Origin: Cryptomeria japonica
Taxonomy: Eukaryota > Streptophyta > Pinopsida > Cupressales > Cupressaceae
Length of the DNA: 64,000 bases
Direction of reading: 5' to 3'
Assembly (NCBI RefSeq): GCF_030272615.1
Contig: NC_081412.1
Location: forward strand, 100,997,796-101,061,795
In this document: one piece after another, positions 22,811-35,046 of the stretch
Numbering within the stretch: the first letter of the stretch is position 1
How the letters are laid out: each line of letters starts with the position of its first letter
Translations under genes and position numbers: made by a program
The notes under the pieces: generated by a model
What the model saw: the letters and a program-made list of their open reading frames with translations, nothing else
What the model was told of the DNA's origin: nothing
The model's database searches: none

Positions 22811-24840
22811 ATTAACGATGATGATGAAAAGAAAGGCGCCATTTGTCGATAAATCTTTTTGTTCTATTTTCAACGCTTCCTTATCTGGAGCTCTTTTGAT
22901 CCGTTGTAGCTAGCATTAAAACGTGTCTCTTCCGTAAAGGAACTCGATTCGGCAACTTTCCATTTTTATCTGGACTGATTTCATTGATTTAAATTTACGC
23001 GCTTATATATTTGCGTTGATCGTAAAAGGTAGCTCGGGGATGCCGTGACCGTCCTTTGACGCAATGAAATCTGTTTAGGGTGTTGGTGAGCGATAGCGAC
23101 AGCGAGGAGTTGCAGAGGAGCTTTCATTACGTCGAGAATGGTTTTTTAATATTTAAAAACCTAGTTAGAGGCTTCTCCGCCTAAATAGCACTAAATATAG
23201 CGACATATGTCACCTTCTATGTGAATGGCCTAACTGGTTTGCACGCCTAGTTTGAATTATTGTGAAGCAATAGAAAACTTAGCCGCCTTTTCACATGCTT
23301 TCTTGCTTGTGCCGCCTCTTAAGACAAGAGAGCCGTCGTTGACAATGGTGACCCCACATTATCTTCAGCGTTTCTTGCGGGTAATTAATTTTTTTTTTCC
23401 TGAATTTTCTGTATATATTCTTGAATGATGTTTAGATCACAGTTTAACATCTCATGATCTGAATCGTCAGTTTAGAATTATACACTGTTAATTTTAGAAA
23501 TAGTCTTTTTTTTATTATTATGTTTAGCTAGGGTTTTGATTAATTAGCCAGGTTTTTGACGAGTTTATTCCATTTTTATCTAAAGTAGGATTATTGATCA
23601 ACTATTAATTGTTCAATTGAAAAAATCAACAAGAAGAAATTCCTAATTTGTTTAGAGATCTTTGTTCACCGAACCGCCTATCTTTTTTAGTATTGATCAA
23701 AGCAAAGATTTCACGAATCTTAATTTATAAAAATTTATTATTAAATACTCGATGGCATCACGGACGACGAGGAGATTTCAAGTACTTTGCGGTGTATGGC
23801 GTAAAACATGGGGGAATGCCTGCCATTTTATTTTAAAAAATCATAGTTGTGATAAGAATCGTATCTTCTTTAGCACTAAAAAATGATCACTTACTTCCAA
23901 AACGTTTTTGTTTGTACTGCCACTTTGCATTCCCTATGATTTCGATCTCTAATTCGCTACGTATTAAAAAATAACTATTATCATTTTCTATATCTTTGAA
24001 TAATTACTATAATTTGGTTAAATTTATAATGATAAAAAAAGGTATATTTTAATGTTTTTGTTAGTTTGTTTCGGATTCATTTTATTTTGGTTAGGTCAGC
24101 CTGTATGCAATGAATGTACAAGTGATGATTTTCAATAAGACTTGACATTTAATTCAAATCACAATAATTTTTATTCACTCATTCATAATAATCAATTGTC
24201 GATCTTCAATTTACCAATCGAAATATACATCTTAAATCACATGTATATTTGTTCGTTATTTGTCAACATTTGCCTTTACAATTCACAAAGTCTTAAAGTC
24301 AAAAGTTTTAAGAAGATTGACCGAGGAACATACGAGCCTTTACAATTCACAAATCATCACATGGTATTTTTAAATATTCTAAATCCTTATACCAAAGTAT
24401 TTGTTAGGGATTGAAGTAAACTCGACAATTTAAATCAGATTTTTGTAGTGCATATTTGGTTTCGATTCACAAATAAACTAAAATAAAATTCTAAATTTTA
24501 ATTAAATCATTTTTTAAACAAGACAAATAAATTACAAAAATTATAATCAATATTTGGAGTTTTTATGTCTTATTTAAATTCAGATTATCATAGTTGAACA
24601 CTCTAATTTTACACTTCTCAAAATCTTGAGTGAAAATTTCACATTTCTCAAAATCTTGTGTGAAAATTTCAAAAAAAATGAGACCCATACTTGTATACTA
24701 AGTCATATTTTATTGGTGTGCTGATGTCATCATCAACTCTAACAACTTTAAAGATAACTATTGATACAATATTGTTAAAAAAATAATAGACATTAAATCA
24801 TGAACATTTACTTTAGGGTTATATTAAAGGCACTAAATAG
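22811..24840. other. gene-free flank of the ERF gene
   Basis: Low-copy-looking DNA with some CpG (about 22990-23360), then AT-rich text. Short frames (for example 23648-23836) have no domain. Near 24607-24675 the phrase CACTTCTCAAAATCTTGAGTGAAAATTTC is tandemly repeated once. I see no gene. Confidence 0.5.
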
Positions 24841-25350
24841 ATAATGTTTTCCAATCACGTGGGTGCCGTTGTTAACTCAAAAGTATTTATCGGCACAAAA
24901 GCGTTCCAAACGGGTAAGGTGCAGATCCGCTCCAGAGAGCTTGGAGCACATATCCTCCGTTCCGCACAATATTTTCGGCTTGAAATTGTGGCCGCTTTAC
25001 GTAATTCTGTGGAGCAAAATATACGGCGCCGTATACGTCAGTAGTTGAGTCAATGTAGTCGTCAGCCACGTGCCTGATTTAGAATGCATGGGACAGGTGT
25101 ATGGCGGCAAAAGGAGGGCGGCTAATTCACATGGAGGTATTTTGGTTTAAGTGTCGGCAAGCAATTCGGTCATTAATACTTTATCCGTCAGTTGCAGAAG
25201 AAAGTCCAGCTCACGCGCATTGCATGGAATAAAAAACACACGAGCCGCAAAGCCCAAGCTTTTTAGCACGTGCTTTAACACAGTTTCGTACGATTACATT
25301 GATTCCCTTTCTCTACATGTTTTTAATGTTCTCTTGACTTTCTAAACAAA
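24841..25350. promoter_or_regulatory. G-box-rich, CpG-bearing island without a gene
   Basis: Three perfect CACGTG boxes (24856-24861, 25067-25072, 25267-25272), a 14-bp palindrome ATACGGCGCCGTAT (25021-25034) followed by ACGTCA, and a TACGTAA motif lie in a stretch richer in GC than its surroundings. G-boxes are bound by bZIP and bHLH factors and form ABA-responsive elements. No coding frame with a recognisable product follows. It may be a distant regulatory block or the promoter of a lost gene. Confidence 0.4.
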
Positions 25351-25999
25351 TAAATAACACGTTTCATAAAATCATATGATACATTAATTAAATAATGAGT
25401 GTTGATAATCAAATTAAGATTAAATAGTTGTGATAATCTATTTGGAAATATGGAAATAAAAATCAAAGTAATTGACTTCAAAAGTTGAAAGTGTTTATAA
25501 TCATAATTTTGAATTAGTTAATTTCTTTTTGGAGGTGTTGAATATTGTATAGTGAAATTTAAATTGATTTGTTTTAAAATTGTAGGAATGACTCTTTCAT
25601 AATTCATGAAGTTTTAAGGAAGCTAGAAACAAGGATAACAATTATAGATCAGTTAGCTTCCCAAAAAGAAGCCTCAAAAATTTAGGTGGACAGAATGCGT
25701 GCGTTGAATAGCTCCCTTTGAATCTATGATTTTCTTTAATTACTAGAGGATTCTTCTACACTGTGCAGAAGATCGGATCCCTTTTCTACCTCATTGTCTT
25801 TTTGACATTTTCCACATCTGCTTCATCTTCTTCTTTTCCCAATTCTGATCAATCTTCTCTTGTGAAGCAGAAGAGCTCACAATCTTTCCCTTGCAAGGTG
25901 TCCTATTTTATTGCAATTATGGCAAGTTATGCTATGTTGTAGAGAATAAACACTCTCCTTACATTAGATCTATAATCAACAACCCTATGACCAAACTTG

Positions 26000-27215
26000 T
26001 TACATGTATGGAAATAATATAAATGAATTCATACTCATCTTACTTCTACATTCAACAACCTTATGCCCAAACTTGTTCCAAGAATAACAATTACCATTAA
26101 AAAATTGGGAGTACTTGGTTGGAGCAACCTGTTTAAGAGTAGGTCTTTTAAAGTTCTTCTTTTGGTTATGGACTTGTCTGGATTTATTCTTTTCTTCATT
26201 TGTCTCCTCACATTCATCATGTGCCTTTTCTTCCTTCTTCTCATTCTTGCCTTCATCCATATTTGATTTAGAGCTTTCTCCCTTTTTAAAGTCAAGATCA
26301 CCCTAAATGTCTATCTTCTTTTTTGTATTTTCTAATTCTTTTCTCAAAGCAACTATCTCTTCCTCAAACTTAAAGACTTCAATAGTTTTGTTATGGATCT
26401 TGGAATCCAAATAATCACCAATCATCTTACCTTGTTCAATTTGAATCTTTAGGTTGAGAACTTCGTCCCTTTTGAGTTTATCTTCACATTCTTTATTTTC
26501 TTTTAGTTTGGCAATTTCATCTTCTACCTTTATGAGTTTGATTTCACATTCTTCGCTTCCTTCCATTTGATCTTTTATCTCGACAATTGTCTTCTCTACC
26601 TTACTGAATTTAATCTTGTATTCTTTGCACTCTATCCCTGTAGAATCTATGTAATTAAGAGAAAACCAAAGATCTCCTTCAATATCTACCTTACAATAAT
26701 TTGAATTGAAGTCCCAACTTTCTAGTTTCATTGCCTCTAGGTTTGGTTTAGGATGAATTATATCCTTAACCACTATTTTAGTTTCCATGTGTTCAAGAGA
26801 AAGATCTTCCTTAGTTGTTACATTCAAATCTATGAAGGGATTGACCTCCTTTAAGTGATAAACATTGTTTCTAGTCCTAGATCCTTTCGCTATCAATTTT
26901 CTAGAGTTTTCTTTTCTAATTTCACAACCCTTGCCATGAAAAGTGAGTTTGTATCCTTTGCTACACATCTGGTTAACAATTAGAAGATTATGTTTTAGTC
27001 CTTTAACATAAAGGACATCATCTGTCTTATTTTTTCCATCCATAGTTATTGCACCTATTCCAAAAATTTGTGTTGACCCTTCATCTCCAAACTTGACAGA
27101 TCCTCCATTCCACTTGTTAAGACTGATGAACTTTTTTTATCACCAGTCATGTGATTGGAAAACCCACTGTCAATCACCCAAGTGTTTGGTTCGTCTTTAG
27201 CATGGAAGGTAGTCT
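26000..27215 (-). pseudogene. chimeric copia fragment: protease, pre-integrase linker, then gag-like coiled coil and zinc knuckle
   Basis: At 27150-27215 the minus strand shows an intact protease site WVIDSGFSNHMTG. The frame 26303-27043 (246 codons, unbroken) starts with the linker NKTDDVLYVKGLKHNLL..VNQM and continues in frame into a coiled coil (EIAKLKENKECEDKLKRDE, EIVALRKELENTKKK). After it, 26000-26301 holds a Lys/Glu-rich stretch and a zinc knuckle CYSWNKFGHKVVEC whose second Cys is Trp. No integrase follows the linker. In a normal element the coiled coil and knuckle lie before protease, so two elements seem to be fused. Confidence 0.7.
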
Positions 27216-27244
27216 ACACAACCATAGATTTTTCATTATTTTTA

Positions 27245-28042
27245 TTAATCTACAAAATACCATTTCTCCTTACAGTTTTCAACATTACTCACTTTGTCAT
27301 CAACTTTCATAGCCAGAAATAGTGGTTTATCATTTAAATCATCACAATCCTCACAATTTAGATGAATAGTTGCTCTCTTTGGAATAAAAACTTCTTTTAG
27401 ACATCTCTCTTCTATATCTATCTTCTCCTCTCTTATTTCTATCTTCTTTGAAAGAACATTTGGATGCAAAATGATCAATTCTTCCATAGTTTAAACATTT
27501 GAAAGGAACTTAACTTTGTATTTATCGGTACCTTTCTTCAATCTTCTTACAAAGTTTTCTTCGACTTCATCAAAGCCATCAAGTCGATCAACGCATCCAT
27601 CTTCTTCCTTTTTACTAACTTTGATTGTAGCTTCTCTTTTAGGAGCATCTTTATCAATCTCTCTCATCTCAAAAGAAGTTAGAGCACCATATAGTTGATC
27701 CATTGGATATTTATCTATATCCTTAAATTCCTCAATAGAAAACACCTTACGATCATAAGATTTAGGAAGATATCTAAGTACCTTTTTCACAACTTCATCT
27801 TCTTTCAATTCAACACCAAGACCCTTGATGCCAATTACAACCTCATCAACCTAGAGCATTTAGTTAGCAATATCTTCATCCTCAAACATCTTCAAAATCT
27901 CAAACTTGCATTTGAGATTTTGTAACTTGATTTTTTTTACCTTATCATCTCCCTCATAGATGTTGCTAAGTTTTTCCCACATCTCTTTAGTTGTACCATA
28001 GTGCAACACCTTTACAAGTTCTAAATCAACTAGCACACTCAT
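27245..28042 (-). pseudogene. copia gag N-terminal part (UBN2-type) with a damaged zinc knuckle
   Basis: The 27860-28042 frame has EMWEKLSNIYEGDDKVKKIKL and FEILKMFEDED, the usual UBN2 gag signature. The 27491-27808 frame continues (KKVLRYLPKSYDRKVFSIE, then TSFEMRE). Around 27440-27510 a knuckle reads CLNYGRIDHFASKC, with the second Cys changed to Tyr, next to a frame change. Protease follows at 27.2 kb, so this is the gag-protease junction of one minus-strand element. Confidence 0.8.
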
Positions 28043-28294
28043 GATTGTATTTCTTGCTTTAACATTGTTCTCATATAACTAAATGATAGCTACATCTATA
28101 GGAGGAGTAGGGGGAAATGTATAACCATCTTTGATTGAGTTCCAAACTCCAAACCCTAAAGAGGTCAAATATCCTTCCATTCTAACTTTCCAATATGCAA
28201 AGTCTATTCCATCAAACTTAGGTGCCTTGTGAGCTCCATCTTGTGTTATCCTAGACCTTTCCTCAAGTGATTAAGCTTCCTCAGAGAAACTTGT

Positions 28295-28305
28295 CTTTGA
28301 TACTA
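28295..28305 (-). promoter_or_regulatory. degraded primer-binding site
   Basis: The minus strand reads TAGTATCAAAG, one or two changes from TGGTATCAGAG, between the gag leader and the LTR. It orients the element. Confidence 0.55.
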
Positions 28306-28311
28306 GAATTT

Positions 28312-30669
28312 TTGAACACACCCCAAGATTGAGAGGGGTGTTGGATAAGTCTTAAACAAAACTTAAAACTTTAAATCATTATTCAAATCCCAAAAAAATT
28401 AATCTGATCAATAGCAATAAAATATAAATAAATGAACGCACATGCATAAGAGAACACCAGATTTATGAGAAAAACCTAAGAAGGGAGAATCTGAGGTGAG
28501 AGCTAACTCACACTATATGAACAATATTACAATTTGTTTTAAGGCTCACAGCCTAAGGAAGCTCACTACTCACGAAAGGACTTGTAGGTTGAGGTTCACT
28601 ACCTAAGGACAAGATATAAAGGACTTGTTGAGGGTACCCACTATCTCTGAGAAAGATACATGTTAATATAAGAGTTAAAATTAACATGCCTTCAACATAA
28701 TTGTATCCAACAATCTCCCTGAAATGTAGTTGATTTTGACCCATTGCCTCAAGTAACCATTTGAAAATTAGGCTCCAATACTTTCACCACACACTTCCTC
28801 TTCCTCAAATTCATATCTTCCTCAATCCATACAAATACACACTAATTACAATTGACTTTAACTTCTATATGTACCATCCACATCATCTCAAAAACATCAG
28901 TTATGTTCGCCAAAACAAGGGATAAGGAATGATCCAACTAAGTCAGACACAAAAACAAATTACAATGAAAGTGGTCCAATCTAGGACATAGAGGAACTAA
29001 AAAAACATCTTATTTCATTTTCCAATGCAATCCCAAACATCACACATGTTGGTGCACATCCTCCCAAGTCAACAATAGGGTAATGTGTAGATAAAACTAT
29101 GTAGCACATAACCAGTCGACCCAAAACACATCTTCCAAATGAAATTACTTAATACAGATCCCCACAAAGTAAAAAGGGACTCAAGTACAAATCAACACAA
29201 ACTCCAATGCCGGCGTAGACCCGCAAAGGCATAGAACAAGAAAGAGAACAAGACATGTCAGTCGAATAATTGCAAATTATATTGAAAACCATCTCCAAGT
29301 TATAATGTGGCACCAAACAAATCAACCAACATCATGCATACCACATAGAGACATTCCTAGAACATCCATCAACAGTTATAGATACATCTTTCATATTGTC
29401 AAGCCAAGACAAGTTGGCAAAACCAATATGATATAGAGTTTTTCATTACCAGAATGCTATGAAACACAACCATGAGATAAGACTTTGACAAGCACGCTTG
29501 TGGAATAATTTATCACCTAAAATTTGATCTGAGACACTATATAAAAATTATAAATATGTCCTCAAAGCCCCTATTACAAGTGTGGTTGTTGTTGCACCAA
29601 AAGATCGACCTTTTAATGCCTGATACAACCACTAGACTTATAGAATCCACAAGATGTAGTTAAGCCATGTCATAAACCCGAGCATTGTGTTGCACAACAC
29701 AAGGAGACCAAGGGAGCACTCCTTGCAACAATCCCCCCCCCAATGCAAGCGAGGGGTTTGAACCTGTGACCAATCTCTGATACCACTTGTTACAAGTGCG
29801 ATTATCATTGCACCAAAAGATCAACATTTTAATGCCCGATACAACCACTAGACTTATAGAATCCACAAGAGGTAGTTAAGCCATGTCACAAACCCAAGCG
29901 CTGCACTGCACAATAGAAGGAGACCAAGGGCACACTCCTTGAAACAACCGCAATAAGAAAATATCAATGTTGAGCATTCAGTGAACCAATCCTAACTAGC
30001 CATGAAAGTGTCAACATACCACCTTGACCAAAAACACTAGCTACAGCACCAAGGACCTAAAAGGATAGGAGTGCAACATCCATAGAGCATAAACATGAAT
30101 ACCAAACTATAAGACCATAGCATCAAATGTGAAGGAATGCAACACATTCTTCTAGATTGTCTTCAACATACTTTCATGTATTCATACACTTCATCAAATT
30201 TTGGAGACCATAACATCTTGTAGCACCATTTTCTCATTCAAGAGCAACAAGAAAGATATGACAACAACTTGTAGCAAGTACAAGACCATCAACATCATCG
30301 ACAACATGTCTAATTAATGATCATGCTTCTAACCCTCATCTAAATATGATATCATTATGATAACATCTTTGCCATCCAAACATGAGTATCAACACCATCA
30401 TTGTTCTCTAACATATCCCATCATCATCAACAACATCATACCAAGTATATAAATCAACACCAAGGAGGCAGACAACCACAACAAGGAACACCTTCAATCA
30501 TCAACCATATACACATTCATCTAATTCCACAAAACTTTATCAACACCTATGACATCAATCTACACAATCCAACAATGATAACATATCAACAACATATACT
30601 TCCATCATTAGCAACAATATTATATACTTCCATCATCAACACTAGTCATCAATGACAACAACTCCAACA
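28312..30669 (-). repeat. long copia 5' LTR with a nested TRIM
   Basis: Starts beside the primer-binding site. It contains the GAGAAAAACCTAAGAAGGGAG block (28468-28488) that corresponds to the GTGGAAACCC..GGGAA block of the other LTRs. The likely right end is CCAACA at 30664-30669, about 15 bp after a CATCAATGACAAC block. From about 30290 the DNA is rich in CATCAA/CAACA phrases. The right limit is uncertain. The TRIM at 29572-29946 accounts for 375 bp. Confidence 0.45.
29572..29946 (-). mobile_element. TRIM, copy 2 (inverted relative to copy 1)
   Basis: Two 159-bp direct repeats (29572-29730 and 29788-29946) flank a 57-bp core. Read on the minus strand the core has the primer-binding site TGGTATCAGAG, then GGTCACAGGTTCAAACCCC and a polypurine tract (GGGGGGGGGAT) before the second LTR. 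It is the same family as 3375-3748, with identical LTR length. The primer-binding site is better preserved than in copy 1. Flanks GCCCC and ACCGC match at only three of five bases, so the target duplication is poor or decayed. Confidence 0.9.
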
Positions 30670-32990
30670 ATCTCAATCATAGAAGTGACAACAATTACCA
30701 TATCATCAATGACAACAACTTTAAAAAACTTTATAGGTTCTAGCCCCCAAATCTTAAAGAAGACTTGGGGGGAAGAATAAATATCACCTAAATTCTTGGT
30801 CTTGTAATTTTAATAATTGTATGCCACCCTTCCTCCTATTTTCCAACACAATGAGATATTATTAAGTTGAGAGGAGGGTTTGGGATGGGGAGAAACCAAA
30901 GGAAAATCTTGAATCTTATGTTTAGAAGATTGATAACAATAGAAAGTGTTTGGAAAATTTATATAAAAAATGGGTTGAGTGTATCTAATTCATCCAATTT
31001 AGATATTCATAGTCACCTTTAAATCTTTGGAATGGTCTACATCAACATAAACTTATTGTTGAGGATGAACGAATTAGAATCATTCAAGTTCAACACAAAC
31101 CATAATGTCTAAGGAAGAGGCTATTTGACTCAAAAAATTCTAACATATCGAGGGTAACCCAAGGGACTCAATCCAAACTTGGACCCAAATAGTCTTTTTG
31201 TCTAAGATGAAAATATCTTGAATCCAAGGTTTGAAAACTAACAAAGAGGAAATGAATAGGCAAAGGGATAAAACTAATAATGATCTCAATATGTTGGGTT
31301 CAACAATATGTGATAAGGGTTAGCTCATAAAATCCACAATAACAAAGATTCACTCATAAAAAATGCCATGAGGTATAACTTTTGATTCAAGCACTGATTG
31401 AGCCCCCTTTTTTTAAGCTAAAGAGCTTGAAGTGCTCTATGTGATGCTTTTGCCAAATCAATAATTGAATAGACATTTATTGAAGCCCAATTTGATCATT
31501 TAAAGGTCCAAAATTCACATATAATATTTCTATAAAAAATTGAACCTTGAAATTTTTTTTCATTATTTGTAAATGTTCATTGGCTATTCTTTTACCATTG
31601 GCTAATGTTACAATTTCAAAGCTTTGGGTAAATTTTTACATCCATATGCACTCAAATGCAAACTTCTGAAAAATATTAGGTCACTAAAGATGCCTACAAA
31701 ACCAAAAATAAAACAAGATTCTTTTTTTTTTGGTGATGCAAGATTGCTCTTGCACTTGTGGATGCTCTTTTTATTGAACCAATGCAAGAAAAAATGCATA
31801 AGATATGGGCAACCATAAGGCTGCCAAAAAATGAGAGTAGAGTACTATCAACATTCAAACAACCCAAGGCCATTATATAACCTAGAAACCTCAATACAAA
31901 GAGTAACTTTGGACTCAAAACAATAGCAATAACTTTGGCCTCAAAACAATAGCAGTAACTTTGGACTCAAAATAGTAGCATCCTATGCTGTCCATAATAA
32001 CATTACAAGAGATCAACTTTGAAGTTTAACCATTTACATATAAGGTTGAAACAAAAAGCACCATTCTTATGGAAGTGTATAATACTTCAAAGATTGATTG
32101 ATTTTATTCTCAAGCTAACATTTTGACATTTGCTCCTTGATTTGCTGAAGATGGTGCATAATTTTAGTTTATTTTTTGCATAAAACTTGGATTTCAGAAA
32201 ACAAGAAAGTCACATGAAGAAATATGTTGTTAGAGTAAATCCTTAGAATACTAGTTGTTCGATGATAATTGTTAGAAAACACAACTGCACATCTATCTTT
32301 CTATAAGTTCTTTAAGATTGTCTAATGGAATCAACAATCACATCAATCTGATACCACGACCAAAAATAACTTTTTTCCAATTAAGGTTATGAGAAAAAAT
32401 AGTAGAGAAATCTTTAAATGCAACAATCCATCGCTTCTTCACTTGTGGATGCTCTTGCATCAAAAAAAATTTTAAAAAGGAAAAAAACTTGTAAGGTTTT
32501 GTATGGTATTAAAGTGAATCCCATGTGGGATCTAAGGTTTTGTATGGTAATTAAGTGAATCTCATGTAAGACCTGAGCCATGTTGACGCATTTCCTAAGC
32601 ATTTTTTTAGGGAGACCTCTCCCATAATACACTTTATCAAAGAAAAAACATTAAGCCATCAACAAGCATTATCAAATTAAGGAAGAATAACATATAAGGA
32701 TGTTTTAGGAGTTGTATCCTATGAAACAACTTAAGAACAAATTTTTATAAATGTTTGAATAGAGATATGAAAAAAAAACAAGATATTAAAAAACAAAATA
32801 TAACAACTACAAAGATATAAAAAAAACAAGACCACTTAAAAAAACATAATCATCTACTACTAAAAAAATAAATATGCCATGAACAACTAAACTTATAATA
32901 TACATATTCTAAATATATACGTTCTTAATGACAATGAAATATACATTAAAATAAAAAAAATTCCGCCGTCTTAGTTATCGCATTATTTTA
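30670..32990. other. gene-free AT-rich stretch with small duplications
   Basis: No coding sequence with a recognisable domain. A 41-bp unit (TAAGGTTTTGTATGGTATTA..) is tandemly duplicated at 32492-32573. CTGATACCACG at 32350 resembles an inverted primer-binding site but I see no LTR around it. The phrase CACTTGTGGATGCTCTT occurs twice (31755, 32440). Confidence 0.45.
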
Positions 32991-33400
32991 TCCAATGGAA
33001 TTTTATTGCATTTTGAAGTTACAACGTGTCGGCATTTTCTTGCCCTTTACTTAAGCCCAAAACCAACTTATCTCAAAAAGTCCGAAAACAGATAATCCAA
33101 ATTTAGCGGACGGGCAGACCGTTGAACACTCACCCAACACCCTTCATTTTCTTTTTCTTTTTCTTTTTCTTTATACACGCTAAGCTAAGTTGGCTGCCCC
33201 ACCTTTTACCGGTCCCGCAGGTCGCCGGTTTTGAATAAGACAGCAAAGATGTACGGGTGGCGGTGAATGGGAACTTTCTGACCTACTTCCGACTGGGGCT
33301 GATAATGTGGGCCCCCTGCCGCTTGCCGACCCCGCGTATATTTCCTTTGCGCTTTGTTTACGCCGAAAAGGAGGAAAAGCTCGTCCATTAAATTTTATTT
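32991..33400 (+). promoter_or_regulatory. promoter-like island without a gene
   Basis: After about 2 kb of AT-rich DNA the sequence becomes GC-richer with CpGs (CCGCCGTC, ACCGGTCCCGCAGGTCGCCGG, CCCCGCGTAT). A pyrimidine patch of CTTTTT units (33148-33172) is followed by TTATACACGC, like a plant core promoter on the plus strand. No plus-strand coding frame follows; a 60-codon minus frame (33206-33388) has no domain. The phrase GACGGGCAG at 33111 also occurs upstream of the ERF gene at 21870. Confidence 0.35.
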
Positions 33401-34850
33401 TTTGTGAGAATTGTTGTGAAATGTTTGGTTTATAAGAACCTAGGCTATGAGGTGCTACCTAGTTGTGTTACTTTTCTTTTTTGCTTTTTTTTTTTTTTAA
33501 GTATTTGGTTTATGAGAGTCTTATAGGTATTCATCTTTGATTCATATAATATCTTTGGTTGAGTTGTAGTGTCATATTATCCTTAATGACTAGAACAATT
33601 GGTAGGAAACATCATCTAGTGTACAACAATTCTATAAGATGGTAACCATTATAGTCTCTTCTGAAGTTCTAATTTTTAGATCTCTCTAAAGACTCTATCT
33701 CTTCATAGCCAAATTGAACCTCAAAGACCATGCTCACTCCAAATGATAGTCCTCAAAATACATTAGATATCTCTTCCTTGAGTTGGCCTCAAGCCATCAT
33801 TTTTTCTATATATGTTTTGGAACATTGTCTACACATATTTATAGTTTGTGTCCTCAAAGCACTTTGCCTTTTTTCTAGAAAGACGCTCTAACCATTTTTT
33901 AAATGAATTAGTTCTCTTGGATGCCTGATGCAACTATGTTTTCGTATGCTTGGTTCTAAGGCAAAACGCACCTGTCAATTTAGGAGATGATTTCATACAT
34001 CTCTAATGCACGTATGTTTTTGGATACCCAATGAAACCTTATTCTTATACCTCACACTTCACGGCAATGTCTTTTCTAGATGGCCGATGGATCCACCCTC
34101 ATATACCTCACTTGTATGTAAGGATGAACTTTGATTGTATTTATTAATTAATTGAAAATTGAAAAAGCTGTTGTATTCTGATTTTTAATTAATAAATAAA
34201 TATGGTCAAAGGTGCATCCTCGGTGCTGCATAGACATTGCCAATCTATGTTCCCGTAGCTAGTAAGCTTTTGAACACCAAATGACAACTCAAATCAGCTC
34301 TCATCAGTGCAACTCACTATATAGCGAGTCAACATAGAATCTAGAACTTACACATGCATCTCCTTACAACTTAAAATTAAACAAAGAAATAGTGAGTGGA
34401 ATGGATATTCCTTTTAAGATATAAGATTAGGTTAAAGTATTCATTATAATAGATATTCCATTAAAAAAATTCTCACAAAAAATAATAAAATTAATTTCAA
34501 AGTAAATATTGTAATATGTCTAATATCTTCAATCTTTAATATTAAAGTAAAAACGATAAATTGTATTGAAGAAGATTATAAACCAACAATAAAATATTTC
34601 AATATAAAATTAATACTTCAATTTAAATATCAAAATACCATATAAAATGATATGTTTTGAAATGGATACTAAAAATTAATACTTCAATTTAAATATCAAA
34701 ATACTATATAATTGCTATGTTTTGAAATGGATGGTATTTTTACAGTAGATGAAATCATATCAAATCGTATAATATTCTTTTTCAAAACTCAAGTTAAGTC
34801 AATATTATCTGAAAAACTCCACTGTTAAATCCTTAAAATGCTATTGAAAA
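33401..34850. other. gene-free AT-rich stretch
   Basis: Holds an inverted repeat near 34139-34200 (TATTTATTAATTAA against TTAATTAATAAATA) and a tandem duplication of about 62 bp (34606-34667 and 34672-34732). Nothing coding is visible. Confidence 0.5.
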
Positions 34851-35046
34851 TTACATCGTGATTACTGAAAAAACCCAGAAGCAAAGATCCCTCTGCACCA
34901 TAGCTGGGGTACTTACTGTATATGCATTCTTTGAATTATAAAGATTTTCATTGTGCTTTTCTGTAACACCAAAATTTACATATGACAAACTATTCATAAA
35001 AATTACGACAAAAGACAGAAAAAAAAATTGCATCTTCTGAGCCGAT

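Noticed and set aside
32345-32360. Inverted primer-binding-site-like CTGATACCACG
   Set aside because: No LTR ends, polypurine tract or gag could be found on either side; 9-10 bp matches occur by chance.
33206-33388. 60-codon minus-strand frame in the GC-rich island
   Set aside because: No domain, no family resemblance and no flanking splice or poly(A) context, so I treat the island as possible promoter DNA only.
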